A stretch of 64,000 nt of DNA, taken from Marivita sp003149565. Lineage in GTDB: Bacteria; Pseudomonadota; Alphaproteobacteria; Rhodobacterales; Rhodobacteraceae. The position numbers were made by a program, and so were the translations under genes. The stretch lies in NCBI RefSeq assembly GCF_965216415.1, contig NZ_CBDCFU010000002.1; one strand, written 5' to 3'. Below the pieces are notes generated by a model. It searched no databases. It saw only the letters and a list, made by a program, of their open reading frames with translations, and was not told the DNA's origin. Position 1 is the stretch's first letter. Every line of letters begins with the position of its first letter. Below, in pieces: positions 27,656 to 36,434 of this stretch.

Positions 27656-29006
27656 AGAGCGAAACCACCGCATCCATATTCGTCCAAAGCGCAAAGGCAA
27701 TAATTGCGGCTCCGACACATGCATAGACTGCGTCATGCTTGGGATCCCAAGCACCTGAGTGCCGTGCCAGCCAAACAAAAAACGGGTATTGCACAAGTCC
27801 GGCAACGCCTTGGCCGATCAAAGCTCCAAGCAGACCGCCAAGGGTCAGGCCGATATAGAGGCAACTTAGCGTCAAAGCGGCCCGCACCGCAGATAGCAAA
27901 AAGAAACGCCGGGAATCGCCCAATGCCAATGCCGCTTGATCATATGTCAAAACAATGATCTGCGGCATCTGCATGGCCGCTATCATGACGACCACAGCCC
28001 CAGCGGGTAGGTAGCGAGGATCGTACATGAGATCGACCAAGAGGACTCCCGCGACCGACAAACCGCCGCACAACGTCATGATACCCGCGGACAAGAAAAA
28101 CCGCATCTTCTGCAGCTTATGAAAATTCTCGAGGCTTCCGGATGGTGGGCGCTCCCGATAGATCGGAATCAGGATTTTCCGTGTCAGCATGCTACCCATG
28201 AGCAGTGGAAAACTCGCGAGGAAGAACCCGATATTATAGATACCGAATTGCTCCAGGGTGAGGAATTTACCCAAGAGCAGCTTGTCCCCTTGAGTGAACA
28301 AAAAGCCGCAGATCGTGCTGAGAAAAATCCATTTTCCGAAACTGATTAATTCATCGGCGGCTGCGCGCTCCCACTGGAAGCGGTTTCGCTGCCCCGGGAG
28401 AAAGAGATTGTAGGCCAGAAGCACTAATACAGAGGATATTATTCCACTGATCACAAGAGCCCAGACGGTTTGCAGGGTCCACGCCAGAACAACAGCAATC
28501 ACGACGGTCAGTGCTTGCACGGCCAAGTCCAGACCGGTCATGCGCCCTATGAGCAAATGCCGATTTGCGGTATCAATCCGGGTTGGATTGAACCCAGTGA
28601 TCAGTAACGTGATGCCTGCGCAAGGCAAAATCCATGCGAGCAACGGTTCGCCGTAAATTGATGCAACGGGTACGGCGAGCAGACATGCGACACCCCAAAG
28701 AAGGACGCCTCGGATGACTTGGATGGTCCAGGCCGTGTCCAGGAATTTCTGATCATCGCCACGCTTCGACTGCATGATTGCAGGGCTCACCCCAACATCC
28801 GAAAACATTGCCAGCCCCTGTAGGATCACTGAAACGAGAGCCATCATCCCAAAGGCTTCAGGAAAGAGCAGTCGCGTCAGGATCAGATTTGAGGCCAGGC
28901 GTAAAACCTGCCCGAGCGCGTAGCCACCTAAGGTGAACACAGAGCTGCGTATGAAACGCGCTTTAAGGGAGCTCCCGCGAAATCTTGATATCAATACGTA
29001 TGTCAC
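27645..29006 (-). CDS. Polysaccharide flippase, Wzx-like (MOP superfamily)
   Basis: 453 aa polytopic membrane protein of the oligosaccharidyl-lipid flippase group, which moves lipid-linked repeat units to the periplasmic side. It starts with a short basic leader and the family block SSVFTLGGYALGQVLRLASNLILTR, split over the first helix, then GMMALVSVILQGLAMFSDVG and about 12-14 helices. The start is a GTG at 29006 that overlaps the stop of the upstream glycosyltransferase as GTGA. It lies just upstream of the PKS operon, separated by 100 bases that hold regulatory-looking repeats. No polymerase (Wzy) was recognised nearby. Confidence 0.85.
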   Translation of the reverse strand: MTYVLISRFRGSSLKARFIRSSVFTLGGYALGQVLRLASNLILTRLLFPEAFGMMALVSVILQGLAMFSDVGVSPAIMQSKRGDDQKFLDTAWTIQVIRGVLLWGVACLLAVPVASIYGEPLLAWILPCAGITLLITGFNPTRIDTANRHLLIGRMTGLDLAVQALTVVIAVVLAWTLQTVWALVISGIISSVLVLLAYNLFLPGQRNRFQWERAAADELISFGKWIFLSTICGFLFTQGDKLLLGKFLTLEQFGIYNIGFFLASFPLLMGSMLTRKILIPIYRERPPSGSLENFHKLQKMRFFLSAGIMTLCGGLSVAGVLLVDLMYDPRYLPAGAVVVMIAAMQMPQIIVLTYDQAALALGDSRRFFLLSAVRAALTLSCLYIGLTLGGLLGALIGQGVAGLVQYPFFVWLARHSGAWDPKHDAVYACVGAAIIAFALWTNMDAVVSLSRQ

Positions 29007-29875
29007 CGTCCTCGAGTCCAGCCACTTGCCTGGCGCTCGGGAAGTCGAACCGCCATCGCAACACCAGCGTAAACGGCGAAACCAATCGGGTCTTGTAGCG
29101 CAAGCTTCAACTTGTCGCGGAGTGTAAAAGCCGGCTTGTCGTCATTTCCAAGCAATTCGGGATACACTTCGCGTATCTCATCTACACCTGCATTCTGCCG
29201 TCGGCGTACGCGCACCAGGTTCGGCCAACCCTCCACAAGAGGCCAGGTATATGTCGCAGGAACGCTAACCCGCTCTTCCGGGCGAAAGCTCAATCTCACG
29301 AACGTATCGTCAGAGATGATATCAGGAAAAACAGCCCACCGCGTCCGGCCGGCAGAATTCACTGCAAAGAGCCCTGCCCCCGGAACACCATGCCGCATAA
29401 ACGGGACCTGTTCGTAAATACGCGCGTAGGCGCGGGTCGCCCAACTGTCTGCTTCGGCCAAAACCAAGGTTCCACTCGCATAGCGCGGCTCTTCGGTGTC
29501 AAGCGCGTCGAATACCTGGCTGAGCACGTTTTTTGAAACCTCGACGTCTGCATCAAGATAAACGCGGATATCACCGCGTGCGACGGCATCCCCCGCATTC
29601 AATGCGGCCAGCTTTCCACCTTCCTCACGCTCCAGAACCCGCAAATCCAAACCTGTCTCGGAAAACTGTCGCTCTAACGCCAAAGTCTCCGCAACTGTGC
29701 GATCACGGCTCCCGTTCGAAATGACGATGGTCTCGAATGGTTCCTCGCGATGCCAAGCGCTTCGCACGACCGCCTCAAGGCACGTTCGGATCAAAGCCTC
29801 TTCATTCGATGCGGGGATCAAGACACTGAGGCGTGGCATAGGCTTTGCTGGATGACCGCGCGTTTGAAGCGGCAT
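29003..29875 (-). CDS. Glycosyltransferase, GT2 family
   Basis: 290 aa GT-A fold enzyme. It has RLSVLIPASNEEALIRTCLEA near the start, split over the first strand, and the metal-binding DxD in IRVYLDADVEVS. A central IISDDTFVRLSF block resembles acceptor-binding motifs of GT2 enzymes. A hydrophobic segment near residue 265 may touch the membrane. It is translationally coupled to the flippase. It probably adds one residue of the exported repeat unit. Confidence 0.8.
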   Translation of the reverse strand: MPLQTRGHPAKPMPRLSVLIPASNEEALIRTCLEAVVRSAWHREEPFETIVISNGSRDRTVAETLALERQFSETGLDLRVLEREEGGKLAALNAGDAVARGDIRVYLDADVEVSKNVLSQVFDALDTEEPRYASGTLVLAEADSWATRAYARIYEQVPFMRHGVPGAGLFAVNSAGRTRWAVFPDIISDDTFVRLSFRPEERVSVPATYTWPLVEGWPNLVRVRRRQNAGVDEIREVYPELLGNDDKPAFTLRDKLKLALQDPIGFAVYAGVAMAVRLPERQASGWTRGR

Positions 29876-29986
29876 GATATGGCATTCCCTATTCAGCCAA
29901 GACCCTGCAGATTACGGTCGCAGATCGCAGGAGATAGTGTCATTTTTATGGATAAAGTAGAACAAATTTCACAGCAACCGATGTCG

Positions 29987-31684
29987 TTAGTCCGCGTGTA
30001 AACGCAGAGCCTGCCAGCGGGGGTTGTCATCGCTAAGATGGCGCAACGCACCCCAACTGCCCCATTTGCTTGGGTTTGCAACGTCAACGAAAGCATTGAA
30101 GGGGCTGTCTGTGAGTGTCGCCCAAACAGCCATAGCCTCGCGATACAAGTCCGCCATGTGCTGCGAATAGTTGAATGAAATCAGGAAAGAAACCAATCGT
30201 TCATCCTCGACGGCAGCACCAAAAGCCGCTGCGTGCGTACCTCCTTCATACATAACCAGCTCCAACCCATTTTCGGATGCGACAGCAGCATGGTAGGGCC
30301 ACAGATCTTGCGTCAGCTCACGTAGAGAACCCTGTTTTACCTTAAGAGCCGCGATCTCTCCTACTCCATCAAATTGGTGCTTCACGATATACTCACGCAA
30401 AGCGACACGGGACAAACCTTCAGCGCGTCCCTTTGCTTCGGCATTTGCTTGCGCCTTGTCCAATGCCACGCCAAGGGTCTCGGGCAACCCCAGTTCACCA
30501 CCGAAGTATCCAGTGACCGCGTAGGCGTCAAACATCCGTAAGGGCTCATATCCCAAAAAGGCCGTCGCGCGCTCACCCAAGAGTATTGACTGCTCTAACT
30601 CCGGCCAGCCTGTGTGCACCGCAACAACACGCTTGAGTCGCTCGTTTGCTTCGTCACCATAGACATCGCTCCAAATCTCCATGATCTGTGCCGAACGCAG
30701 GCCATAATACTGAACCCAGCCATCGCCGGTTTCACCCCAAAGCTTCTCTGCTTGACGCCCAGCCCAAAGAGCCTGCTCGAATATAAAATTCCAGACTTCA
30801 TTGGAGTACTCGACATAAACCATGCGCTGGGGATCAAGGTCCGATTTAATCCTCTCTGCAAATTGCCGAACGAGTTGATCGTCAGCCATGTGAGGGATGT
30901 TGAACCAAGGGTCAGACTGAAGAGTGTTGGCCAAAGCAACCATAACTCCAAGCGGTACGCCTCTCCAGACATAGCTGAAATCGTTTTCTTCCGGAAGTTG
31001 TCCCCAAGTCTCAATCGGTGACCCGTTGGTAAACATCCAATCCATGAATCTGACATTGGACACGGACCCCAATCTTTCAATCCAATCAGGATTAAACAGC
31101 TCCCCCCTTTCCGCAGCTTCGAAATATTTCTCCTGTACCACGCGGATATTTCGGATCGGATCGCTGGCATCTGTAGCATTGATGGCAATACCAACAGCGC
31201 CAGGACCGGGAGTATATTGAAAGACTCTAAGCCCAGGTTCGCTTCTGATCACACGCGCCCGACCATTGACAGTCAATTGGCCCTGTCCCTCAAATGTAAG
31301 GACGTAGCGACCAGACAGGTGTTCGGCTTCGGCTGGCTGATCGGTCAGGATAAGGCTCTCGAGACTCGTAGCTTTGCCAGGGATCCGCTCAGGCCATCCA
31401 CTTTCATCAAAGACACCCGCCGAGAGCATCTCCTCAAACTCCATTCCGCCCCATTGATTGGGAAGATGTCCAATCCAGGGTCGTGCCGTCTTCATCAAGT
31501 CAAGAAACGGATGCTGTGTCGACCAATCGGAAATACCATTCAGACCGAAGGCTACTCGTCCCCGTGAGTCTGCGTCTTGTGCGAACAAAGGCGCGCTGGC
31601 TAAGGCCAACCAGATCAAGAAAAGGACTTTTCCTACACGTTCCAAAATTCGTCCTGTTGCACTTTTCCAGGCCTGCATCGTCAC
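29987..31684 (-). CDS. Exported glycoside hydrolase-like protein, clan GH-A features
   Basis: 565 aa protein with a signal peptide (hydrophobic VLFLIWLALASAPLFA, likely cleaved before QDADS). I do not recognise the exact family. Asn-Glu in VYVEYSNEVWN is the arrangement of the acid/base residue on strand 4 of clan GH-A glycosidases. MYEGGTHAAAFG further on could carry the nucleophile Glu of strand 7. A beta-sandwich-like insert lies near residues 120-170. It is adjacent to the polysaccharide locus and could cleave or edit the secreted polymer, as depolymerases in such loci do. A non-catalytic carbohydrate-binding role is possible. Confidence 0.5.
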   Translation of the reverse strand: MTMQAWKSATGRILERVGKVLFLIWLALASAPLFAQDADSRGRVAFGLNGISDWSTQHPFLDLMKTARPWIGHLPNQWGGMEFEEMLSAGVFDESGWPERIPGKATSLESLILTDQPAEAEHLSGRYVLTFEGQGQLTVNGRARVIRSEPGLRVFQYTPGPGAVGIAINATDASDPIRNIRVVQEKYFEAAERGELFNPDWIERLGSVSNVRFMDWMFTNGSPIETWGQLPEENDFSYVWRGVPLGVMVALANTLQSDPWFNIPHMADDQLVRQFAERIKSDLDPQRMVYVEYSNEVWNFIFEQALWAGRQAEKLWGETGDGWVQYYGLRSAQIMEIWSDVYGDEANERLKRVVAVHTGWPELEQSILLGERATAFLGYEPLRMFDAYAVTGYFGGELGLPETLGVALDKAQANAEAKGRAEGLSRVALREYIVKHQFDGVGEIAALKVKQGSLRELTQDLWPYHAAVASENGLELVMYEGGTHAAAFGAAVEDERLVSFLISFNYSQHMADLYREAMAVWATLTDSPFNAFVDVANPSKWGSWGALRHLSDDNPRWQALRLHAD

Positions 31685-31699
31685 AGCTAGGCAAGCGGT

Positions 31700-33430
31700 C
31701 TACTGCGCAAGCGCATCCGTCAAGATTTGTCTCACAGATTTTGCTCTGTCCAGATATTCCTGAGCAATGGCTACTGTCCATCCGTTTGCCAGTTCCTTGG
31801 CAGCCGGGTTGAGTTGCTCTTCCTGCGGGTCGCGTCTCAAAGCCATCTGCGGACGTACCGCGCTGACATCCTCAACGGTGCCTGTGCCCTCGGCGTCAAT
31901 CGACTTTGGCATGACGACCTCATTCTCAAAGAGCATTGCATGCTCCCGAAATCCTTCTTTCTTCAAACGTTCTGCAACATTTTGCGAGGACCCAATAGAC
32001 ACAGACGCTTTGAGGTCTGGCAAGGCAGTTAAAGTAACTTGAAGAAATGTAACGCTATCTGCGTGATCTGTGAGATGGTTGATGAATTCACGTACTTTTG
32101 CCGTTTTCTGCTCAGAAGAGATCCGGGGCCCAGCGGCCAAAGCATCAAGCGCATCAAAATATCGTCGATGCTCCAGCAACGAAGCGAAAGCAACAAGCCA
32201 GCTATCCACTTCATTCGGAGTTTGCCGCAACTCTATAGATACCGCAGCCAAACCATCTGGATCAGGCACTTCGTCTTCGTTGGAGACAACGTCAGGCACC
32301 CGCTCAGACAATGCCTTCTCGTCCGCCAGGTGAGCAGCCAAGTCGTCGAAACCTGACAATGACCTTTCATCCAAAAGCCTATCCATTCGCGGGTATAGAA
32401 GCAGCTTTAGCCCCAGCGGCAGATCGGAAAATACCGTCAGAGTGTCAATTACTCTGCTTTGAGGAATTTCTGTCGAATTTTGGCTCGTGGAAATTAAAAA
32501 ATCCTCCAACGGATTACAATCACCTAGCCTGCCTGATTTCACCGCAGCGGCGCCCTTCAAGGCCTGAACAAATTCTTCAAAAGCATTGAGCGCCGGGCCA
32601 TCCGGCTCGGTTAGAAGGAATGCACCATATGCCTCTTCCACCAATCCAAGTGCGAGAAAACTGACAGCCAACGCGCTCCCAATAGTGCCATCTTCCTGGG
32701 CCAGCAGCGCAGCATCAATATTATCCCGATCATTTGAAAAACTACCCTCGTTTTGCGATTGGTTTACGACCTCTTCCCAGACCACCTCAGACCAGTGACA
32801 GCGATCAATATGCTCAGATCTCGAATAACCGTTAGATGCGACAGGCAACGCCTTTTCGTCCCCCAAAGAATCTGCCTTAGCCATCATTGAAAACCCATGA
32901 ATGTGAGCTGATTGATTGATCTGCGACGCGACCGTTCTGCTGATCTTCCTTACCAAGGCGTGGTCCACTCCGAACAGATCACGGCGGTTCGGTGCGGGTA
33001 GAATAGACAGCGGAAATGTACCCGATTTTTTGGGCAAAACAGGAATGGAAACTCCCGGCTCTTCAGTTCGTTCTGTGATATCCACGACCAACAATTTCTC
33101 GCTGTGCCGCGACACCAAAACGTCGCAGTGACATTTAAGAGAGAATTCAAGCGCATTGCCAGACGGCACGATGGCCTTCAAGCGGTCGGCGCTAAGGCGA
33201 TCGAAGAGACGACTGAGATCGACAGATGAGAATCCGGGCGAAAGAATAAGCTTCTCGGTTCCATCGGGAAGTCGATTCTTTTGAAAACCCTCAATGTCAC
33301 GAGTTGTCGAAATGGTTATACGTGTGAAGCTACCGTGCTCACCACCACGGATGACGGCGTTATTTGCCGCCAGAACATGCGGTATCCCGAACCCCAAAAA
33401 CGCAAGCATAAGCACCAAAATCTTATGCAT
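31700..33430 (-). CDS. Exported protein of unknown function in the flagellar cluster
   Basis: 576 aa. I do not recognise the family. An N-terminal signal peptide (KILVLMLAFLGFGIPHVLA) is followed by a beta-rich part up to about residue 130 (TRITISTTRDIEGF, then KLLVVDITER). The remainder is mostly helical, Leu/Ala/Asp-rich and could be a TPR-like repeat scaffold. Its start codon overlaps the motA stop by eight bases (ATGCATAAG), so it is translated with motA. This points to a role in motor or stator function, for example as a periplasmic partner. It is the last gene of the flagellar run. Confidence 0.65.
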   Translation of the reverse strand: MHKILVLMLAFLGFGIPHVLAANNAVIRGGEHGSFTRITISTTRDIEGFQKNRLPDGTEKLILSPGFSSVDLSRLFDRLSADRLKAIVPSGNALEFSLKCHCDVLVSRHSEKLLVVDITERTEEPGVSIPVLPKKSGTFPLSILPAPNRRDLFGVDHALVRKISRTVASQINQSAHIHGFSMMAKADSLGDEKALPVASNGYSRSEHIDRCHWSEVVWEEVVNQSQNEGSFSNDRDNIDAALLAQEDGTIGSALAVSFLALGLVEEAYGAFLLTEPDGPALNAFEEFVQALKGAAAVKSGRLGDCNPLEDFLISTSQNSTEIPQSRVIDTLTVFSDLPLGLKLLLYPRMDRLLDERSLSGFDDLAAHLADEKALSERVPDVVSNEDEVPDPDGLAAVSIELRQTPNEVDSWLVAFASLLEHRRYFDALDALAAGPRISSEQKTAKVREFINHLTDHADSVTFLQVTLTALPDLKASVSIGSSQNVAERLKKEGFREHAMLFENEVVMPKSIDAEGTGTVEDVSAVRPQMALRRDPQEEQLNPAAKELANGWTVAIAQEYLDRAKSVRQILTDALAQ

Positions 33431-34289
33431 TGACTTTTAGGGACCGCAGAGCGTCATCCAGGGCAGAGAACCCTGGTCTAAAATGGTGCGGAATACTCTG
33501 CCGCGCGACTTCAAGGCACATCTTGGGTGGGTGCTGATGAAAGTGGGAAACGAACACCTCTTTGATCGTGCGATAGAAATTGATGTCATCATCTGCCGCA
33601 GCTTTCACCTTGAGGGCGAAAGGTGCCACAAGACAGTACGCTAGAAATACTCCTAGAAATGTTCCGACAAGCGCACCACCAATCAGCTTCCCCAGAACCT
33701 CTGGGGGTTGGTCGATGGAACCCATTGTCTTAATTACGCCCAGTACCGCCGCAACGATACCCAATGCCGGTAGCCCGTCTGCAATCGACTGAAGACCATG
33801 TACCGATTGTTCCAGATGATGTTTGGTTTCCTCGATTTTCTTGTCCAAAAGCTCTTCAACTTGCATTGGGTCATCGTAATTCATTGACGCGGATCGTAGT
33901 GTATCGCAAATAATCTCCAGGGCGACTGCATCATTCAGAAGTTTTGGGAACTGCGAAAAAATATCCGAAGCCTCGGGCTTGTCGATATGCGATTCCAACG
34001 CAATCGGGTTCTTCCTTGCCAAACTGATCAGTTGATAAAGAATTTGCAAAAGCTGATTGTAATCTTCTGCCTTCCATTGACTACCCTTAAACACCTTAAG
34101 AGTGTCGATTCCAGTCTGCTTCAGAGAGGCGAAAGTGTTTCCGACAGCAAACGCGCCAACAGCCGCGCCGCCTATCATCATCATTTCGAATGGAAGAGAT
34201 TTAAGAATGATCCCCAACTTACCGCCAGCAAGGAGATACCCGCCAAAGACCATTACAAACGTGAATGCGATGCCTGCAAATGCAATCAT
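33423..34289 (-). CDS. motA: Flagellar motor stator protein MotA
   Basis: 288 aa inner-membrane stator subunit that with MotB couples proton flow to rotation. Its four expected hydrophobic segments are visible, including FAGIAFTFVMVFGGYLLAGG and FEMMMIGGAAVGAFAVGN at the N-terminus and GLPALGIVAAVLGVIKTMG plus LIGGALVGTFLGVFLAYCL near residues 170-215. The Pro of TM3 (DGLPALG) and the conserved PPEVLG stretch fit MotA. It lies 32 bases after flgI and overlaps the downstream unknown gene. Confidence 0.93.
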   Translation of the reverse strand: MIAFAGIAFTFVMVFGGYLLAGGKLGIILKSLPFEMMMIGGAAVGAFAVGNTFASLKQTGIDTLKVFKGSQWKAEDYNQLLQILYQLISLARKNPIALESHIDKPEASDIFSQFPKLLNDAVALEIICDTLRSASMNYDDPMQVEELLDKKIEETKHHLEQSVHGLQSIADGLPALGIVAAVLGVIKTMGSIDQPPEVLGKLIGGALVGTFLGVFLAYCLVAPFALKVKAAADDDINFYRTIKEVFVSHFHQHPPKMCLEVARQSIPHHFRPGFSALDDALRSLKVNA

Positions 34290-34321
34290 TCAGCTAGTTC
34301 CTTATGTCGGCCAAAACGCAG

Positions 34322-35422
34322 TCACATTACGACGAATTCTGCGTGCAACGCGCCCGCGGCCTTGATCGTCTTCAAGATATCGATGAGGTCATTCGGAGTG
34401 ATGCCGAGCGCGTTCAGACCTGTAACCACGTCAGAAAGTGTTGTACTTCCCGGCACCTCAGCAAGGGAGACGACGGGAGCGTTGTCAATTTGCGCTGTAG
34501 AGCGGGGGACCACAACGGTTTCTCCTTCTGCAAAAGGATTGGGTTGCACAACAACCGGTTGCTCTTGCACGGTCAGGGTCAGGTTTCCCTTGGACACGGC
34601 AACACGCGACACCCTGACATTCTCGCTTATGACGATCGTGCCAGAGCGCTGATCCACCACAACGCGAGCCAGCGTATCAGGTTCGATCCTAAGAGTTTCG
34701 ATCTTTGCCAAAAGGTGCGAAGGCGATTTTATTCCAGTGACCGCAAGATCAACCTTGATCGTCCCGGAATCCGTCATAGCCGCAATAGGCTTACCCGAGG
34801 CAAGATTGATCGCACGCTCCACGCGATATGCTGTTGAAAAGTCGGGACTCTTGAGCGCAACGGTTAGGGTTTGCAGATTGTTGAAGTCAAACGAGACTTC
34901 TCGCTCTACGATACCGCCCGATGGGATGCTTCCTGCCGTTGGAACGCCTTGCACGGTCTTTGCCGCATCGCCTTCTGCTACGACCCCACCTGCGATGATA
35001 GAACCTTGAGCGACCGCGTAGATTTGACCATCGGCCGCGTTCAGCGGAGTCATGACCAAAGTGCCACCTCTCAGGCTGGAAGCATCGCCAATTGCCGAAA
35101 CCGTTACGTCAATCGTACTTCCTGCTCGTGCAAAAGGTTGTAACTGCCCCGTGACAATAACAGCTGCTACGTTCTTGGCGCGAAACTGTTCTCCGGTGAC
35201 ATTGACTCCGAGCCTTTCGAGAATGTTGGACATCATGTCCTCCGTAAACGGGGAGTTCCGCAGACCGTCACCCGTTCCGTCGAGTCCTACAACCAGACCA
35301 TAGCCAACAAGGTCATTTCCCCGAACGCCCTCGAACGTGGCCAGGTCTTTTAACCGGACCCCCTGCGCCCAAACCAACTGCGGCAATATCAACAAAATGG
35401 CGACGTAGATCAGCGCCCTCAT
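34322..35422 (-). CDS. flgI: Flagellar P-ring protein FlgI
   Basis: 366 aa exported protein that forms the periplasmic ring around the flagellar rod. The signal peptide ends near VWAQ. The diagnostic opening is VRLKDLATFEGVRGNDLVGYG, split around the first strand, then GLDGTGDGLRNSPFTEDMMSN. The C-terminus has SDVVTGLNALGITPNDLIDILK and ends in EFVVM, as in FlgI proteins. Its ATG overlaps the flgL stop as ATGA. Confidence 0.95.
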   Translation of the reverse strand: MRALIYVAILLILPQLVWAQGVRLKDLATFEGVRGNDLVGYGLVVGLDGTGDGLRNSPFTEDMMSNILERLGVNVTGEQFRAKNVAAVIVTGQLQPFARAGSTIDVTVSAIGDASSLRGGTLVMTPLNAADGQIYAVAQGSIIAGGVVAEGDAAKTVQGVPTAGSIPSGGIVEREVSFDFNNLQTLTVALKSPDFSTAYRVERAINLASGKPIAAMTDSGTIKVDLAVTGIKSPSHLLAKIETLRIEPDTLARVVVDQRSGTIVISENVRVSRVAVSKGNLTLTVQEQPVVVQPNPFAEGETVVVPRSTAQIDNAPVVSLAEVPGSTTLSDVVTGLNALGITPNDLIDILKTIKAAGALHAEFVVM

Positions 35423-36423
35423 CTCAGATACTCTGCCAAGGAAGTTCGACCCTGCCTTGCAGCGATGCGATAGAACACGTCAAGCTGCTGTTGTGCTGAC
35501 TCGAATTTGGACGCCGCCTCAAACTGGTCAATTCCGATCAAGGAGAGCCTGTCGCGCTCAATACGGCTAATTTCCATCTCCGCAGCGATTTTAGCGTTTT
35601 CGATGCTGGCTTCAATCAGACCCAGTCCAGCGCGTTCTTCAGTCAGGCTCAGATCGATTTGACGCAATGCGTTGTAGCCGTCCGTCAACAGCTTTTTTTG
35701 GTCTGTGGTGCCCAGCGCAATAGATGAATCTGTTGCAAATGCTGCGATTCCAAGCGCTTGAATTAAACCGCGAACGGATTCTCCATCCGCCCGGAGACCA
35801 AATTTAGCGCTTTCGCCATTCCCAATCGGCATTTGAAGAAATCCAGTATCCGAGCCGGCGTAGGCCAGCGTTTCGAAAGCGCCTCCGGAAGTTTCGAACC
35901 AAGTATTGATTGCATTTCTGACATCACCAACTGTGGTTGCGCCAGAGACTTCACTCCGCAACATCGCAACGAGTGAAATTCCATCGGGGAGCGGCTTGGA
36001 TTGTGTATCTGACCCTGCAAACAGGTATTTTCCACCAATTTTGGAATTCAAAGCGTTGACGATATCAATCATGGCTTGTGCGGCTTTTTCCGAAAGTACT
36101 TTTAATTCAGACGCGCTTTGCATTTGGGAAGCCAGTGCCAAGCTATTGATCAACTGACTTGATTGATCTTGAATTTCGGCCAGTACAGTTTGACTGGCGC
36201 TTGCAAAAACACGCGCCTCGGCAATCCCATGCTTATGCTGGCCAAGAAGCTCCATTTTTCGATCAAGAAGAGAAACAGCTATTGAGGCACCACCAAGATG
36301 CTGTGCGATGTCGTTTGTCAAACCAGTCGTCGTTTCCTGTCCGGCAATATCAGCGCTGGTCCGCAACCGGCTCTGCATTTGTTTGGACAACATGAATTGT
36401 GCAAGATCGCCAATAGGACGCAT
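35419..36423 (-). CDS. flgL: Flagellar hook-associated protein FlgL (HAP3)
   Basis: 334 aa flagellin-like protein joining hook and filament. The N-terminal MRPIGDLAQFMLSKQMQSRL and the helical C-terminus (LSLIGIDQFEAASKFESAQQQLDVFYRIAA) form the coiled coil typical of FlgL. The ATG at 36423 has a strong GAAGGAG site formed by the end of flgK. A TTG further upstream is not needed. Overlap with flgI indicates a transcription unit flgE-flgK-flgL-flgI-motA. Confidence 0.85.
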   Translation of the reverse strand: MRPIGDLAQFMLSKQMQSRLRTSADIAGQETTTGLTNDIAQHLGGASIAVSLLDRKMELLGQHKHGIAEARVFASASQTVLAEIQDQSSQLINSLALASQMQSASELKVLSEKAAQAMIDIVNALNSKIGGKYLFAGSDTQSKPLPDGISLVAMLRSEVSGATTVGDVRNAINTWFETSGGAFETLAYAGSDTGFLQMPIGNGESAKFGLRADGESVRGLIQALGIAAFATDSSIALGTTDQKKLLTDGYNALRQIDLSLTEERAGLGLIEASIENAKIAAEMEISRIERDRLSLIGIDQFEAASKFESAQQQLDVFYRIAARQGRTSLAEYLR

Positions 36424-36434
36424 GCGAAACTCCT

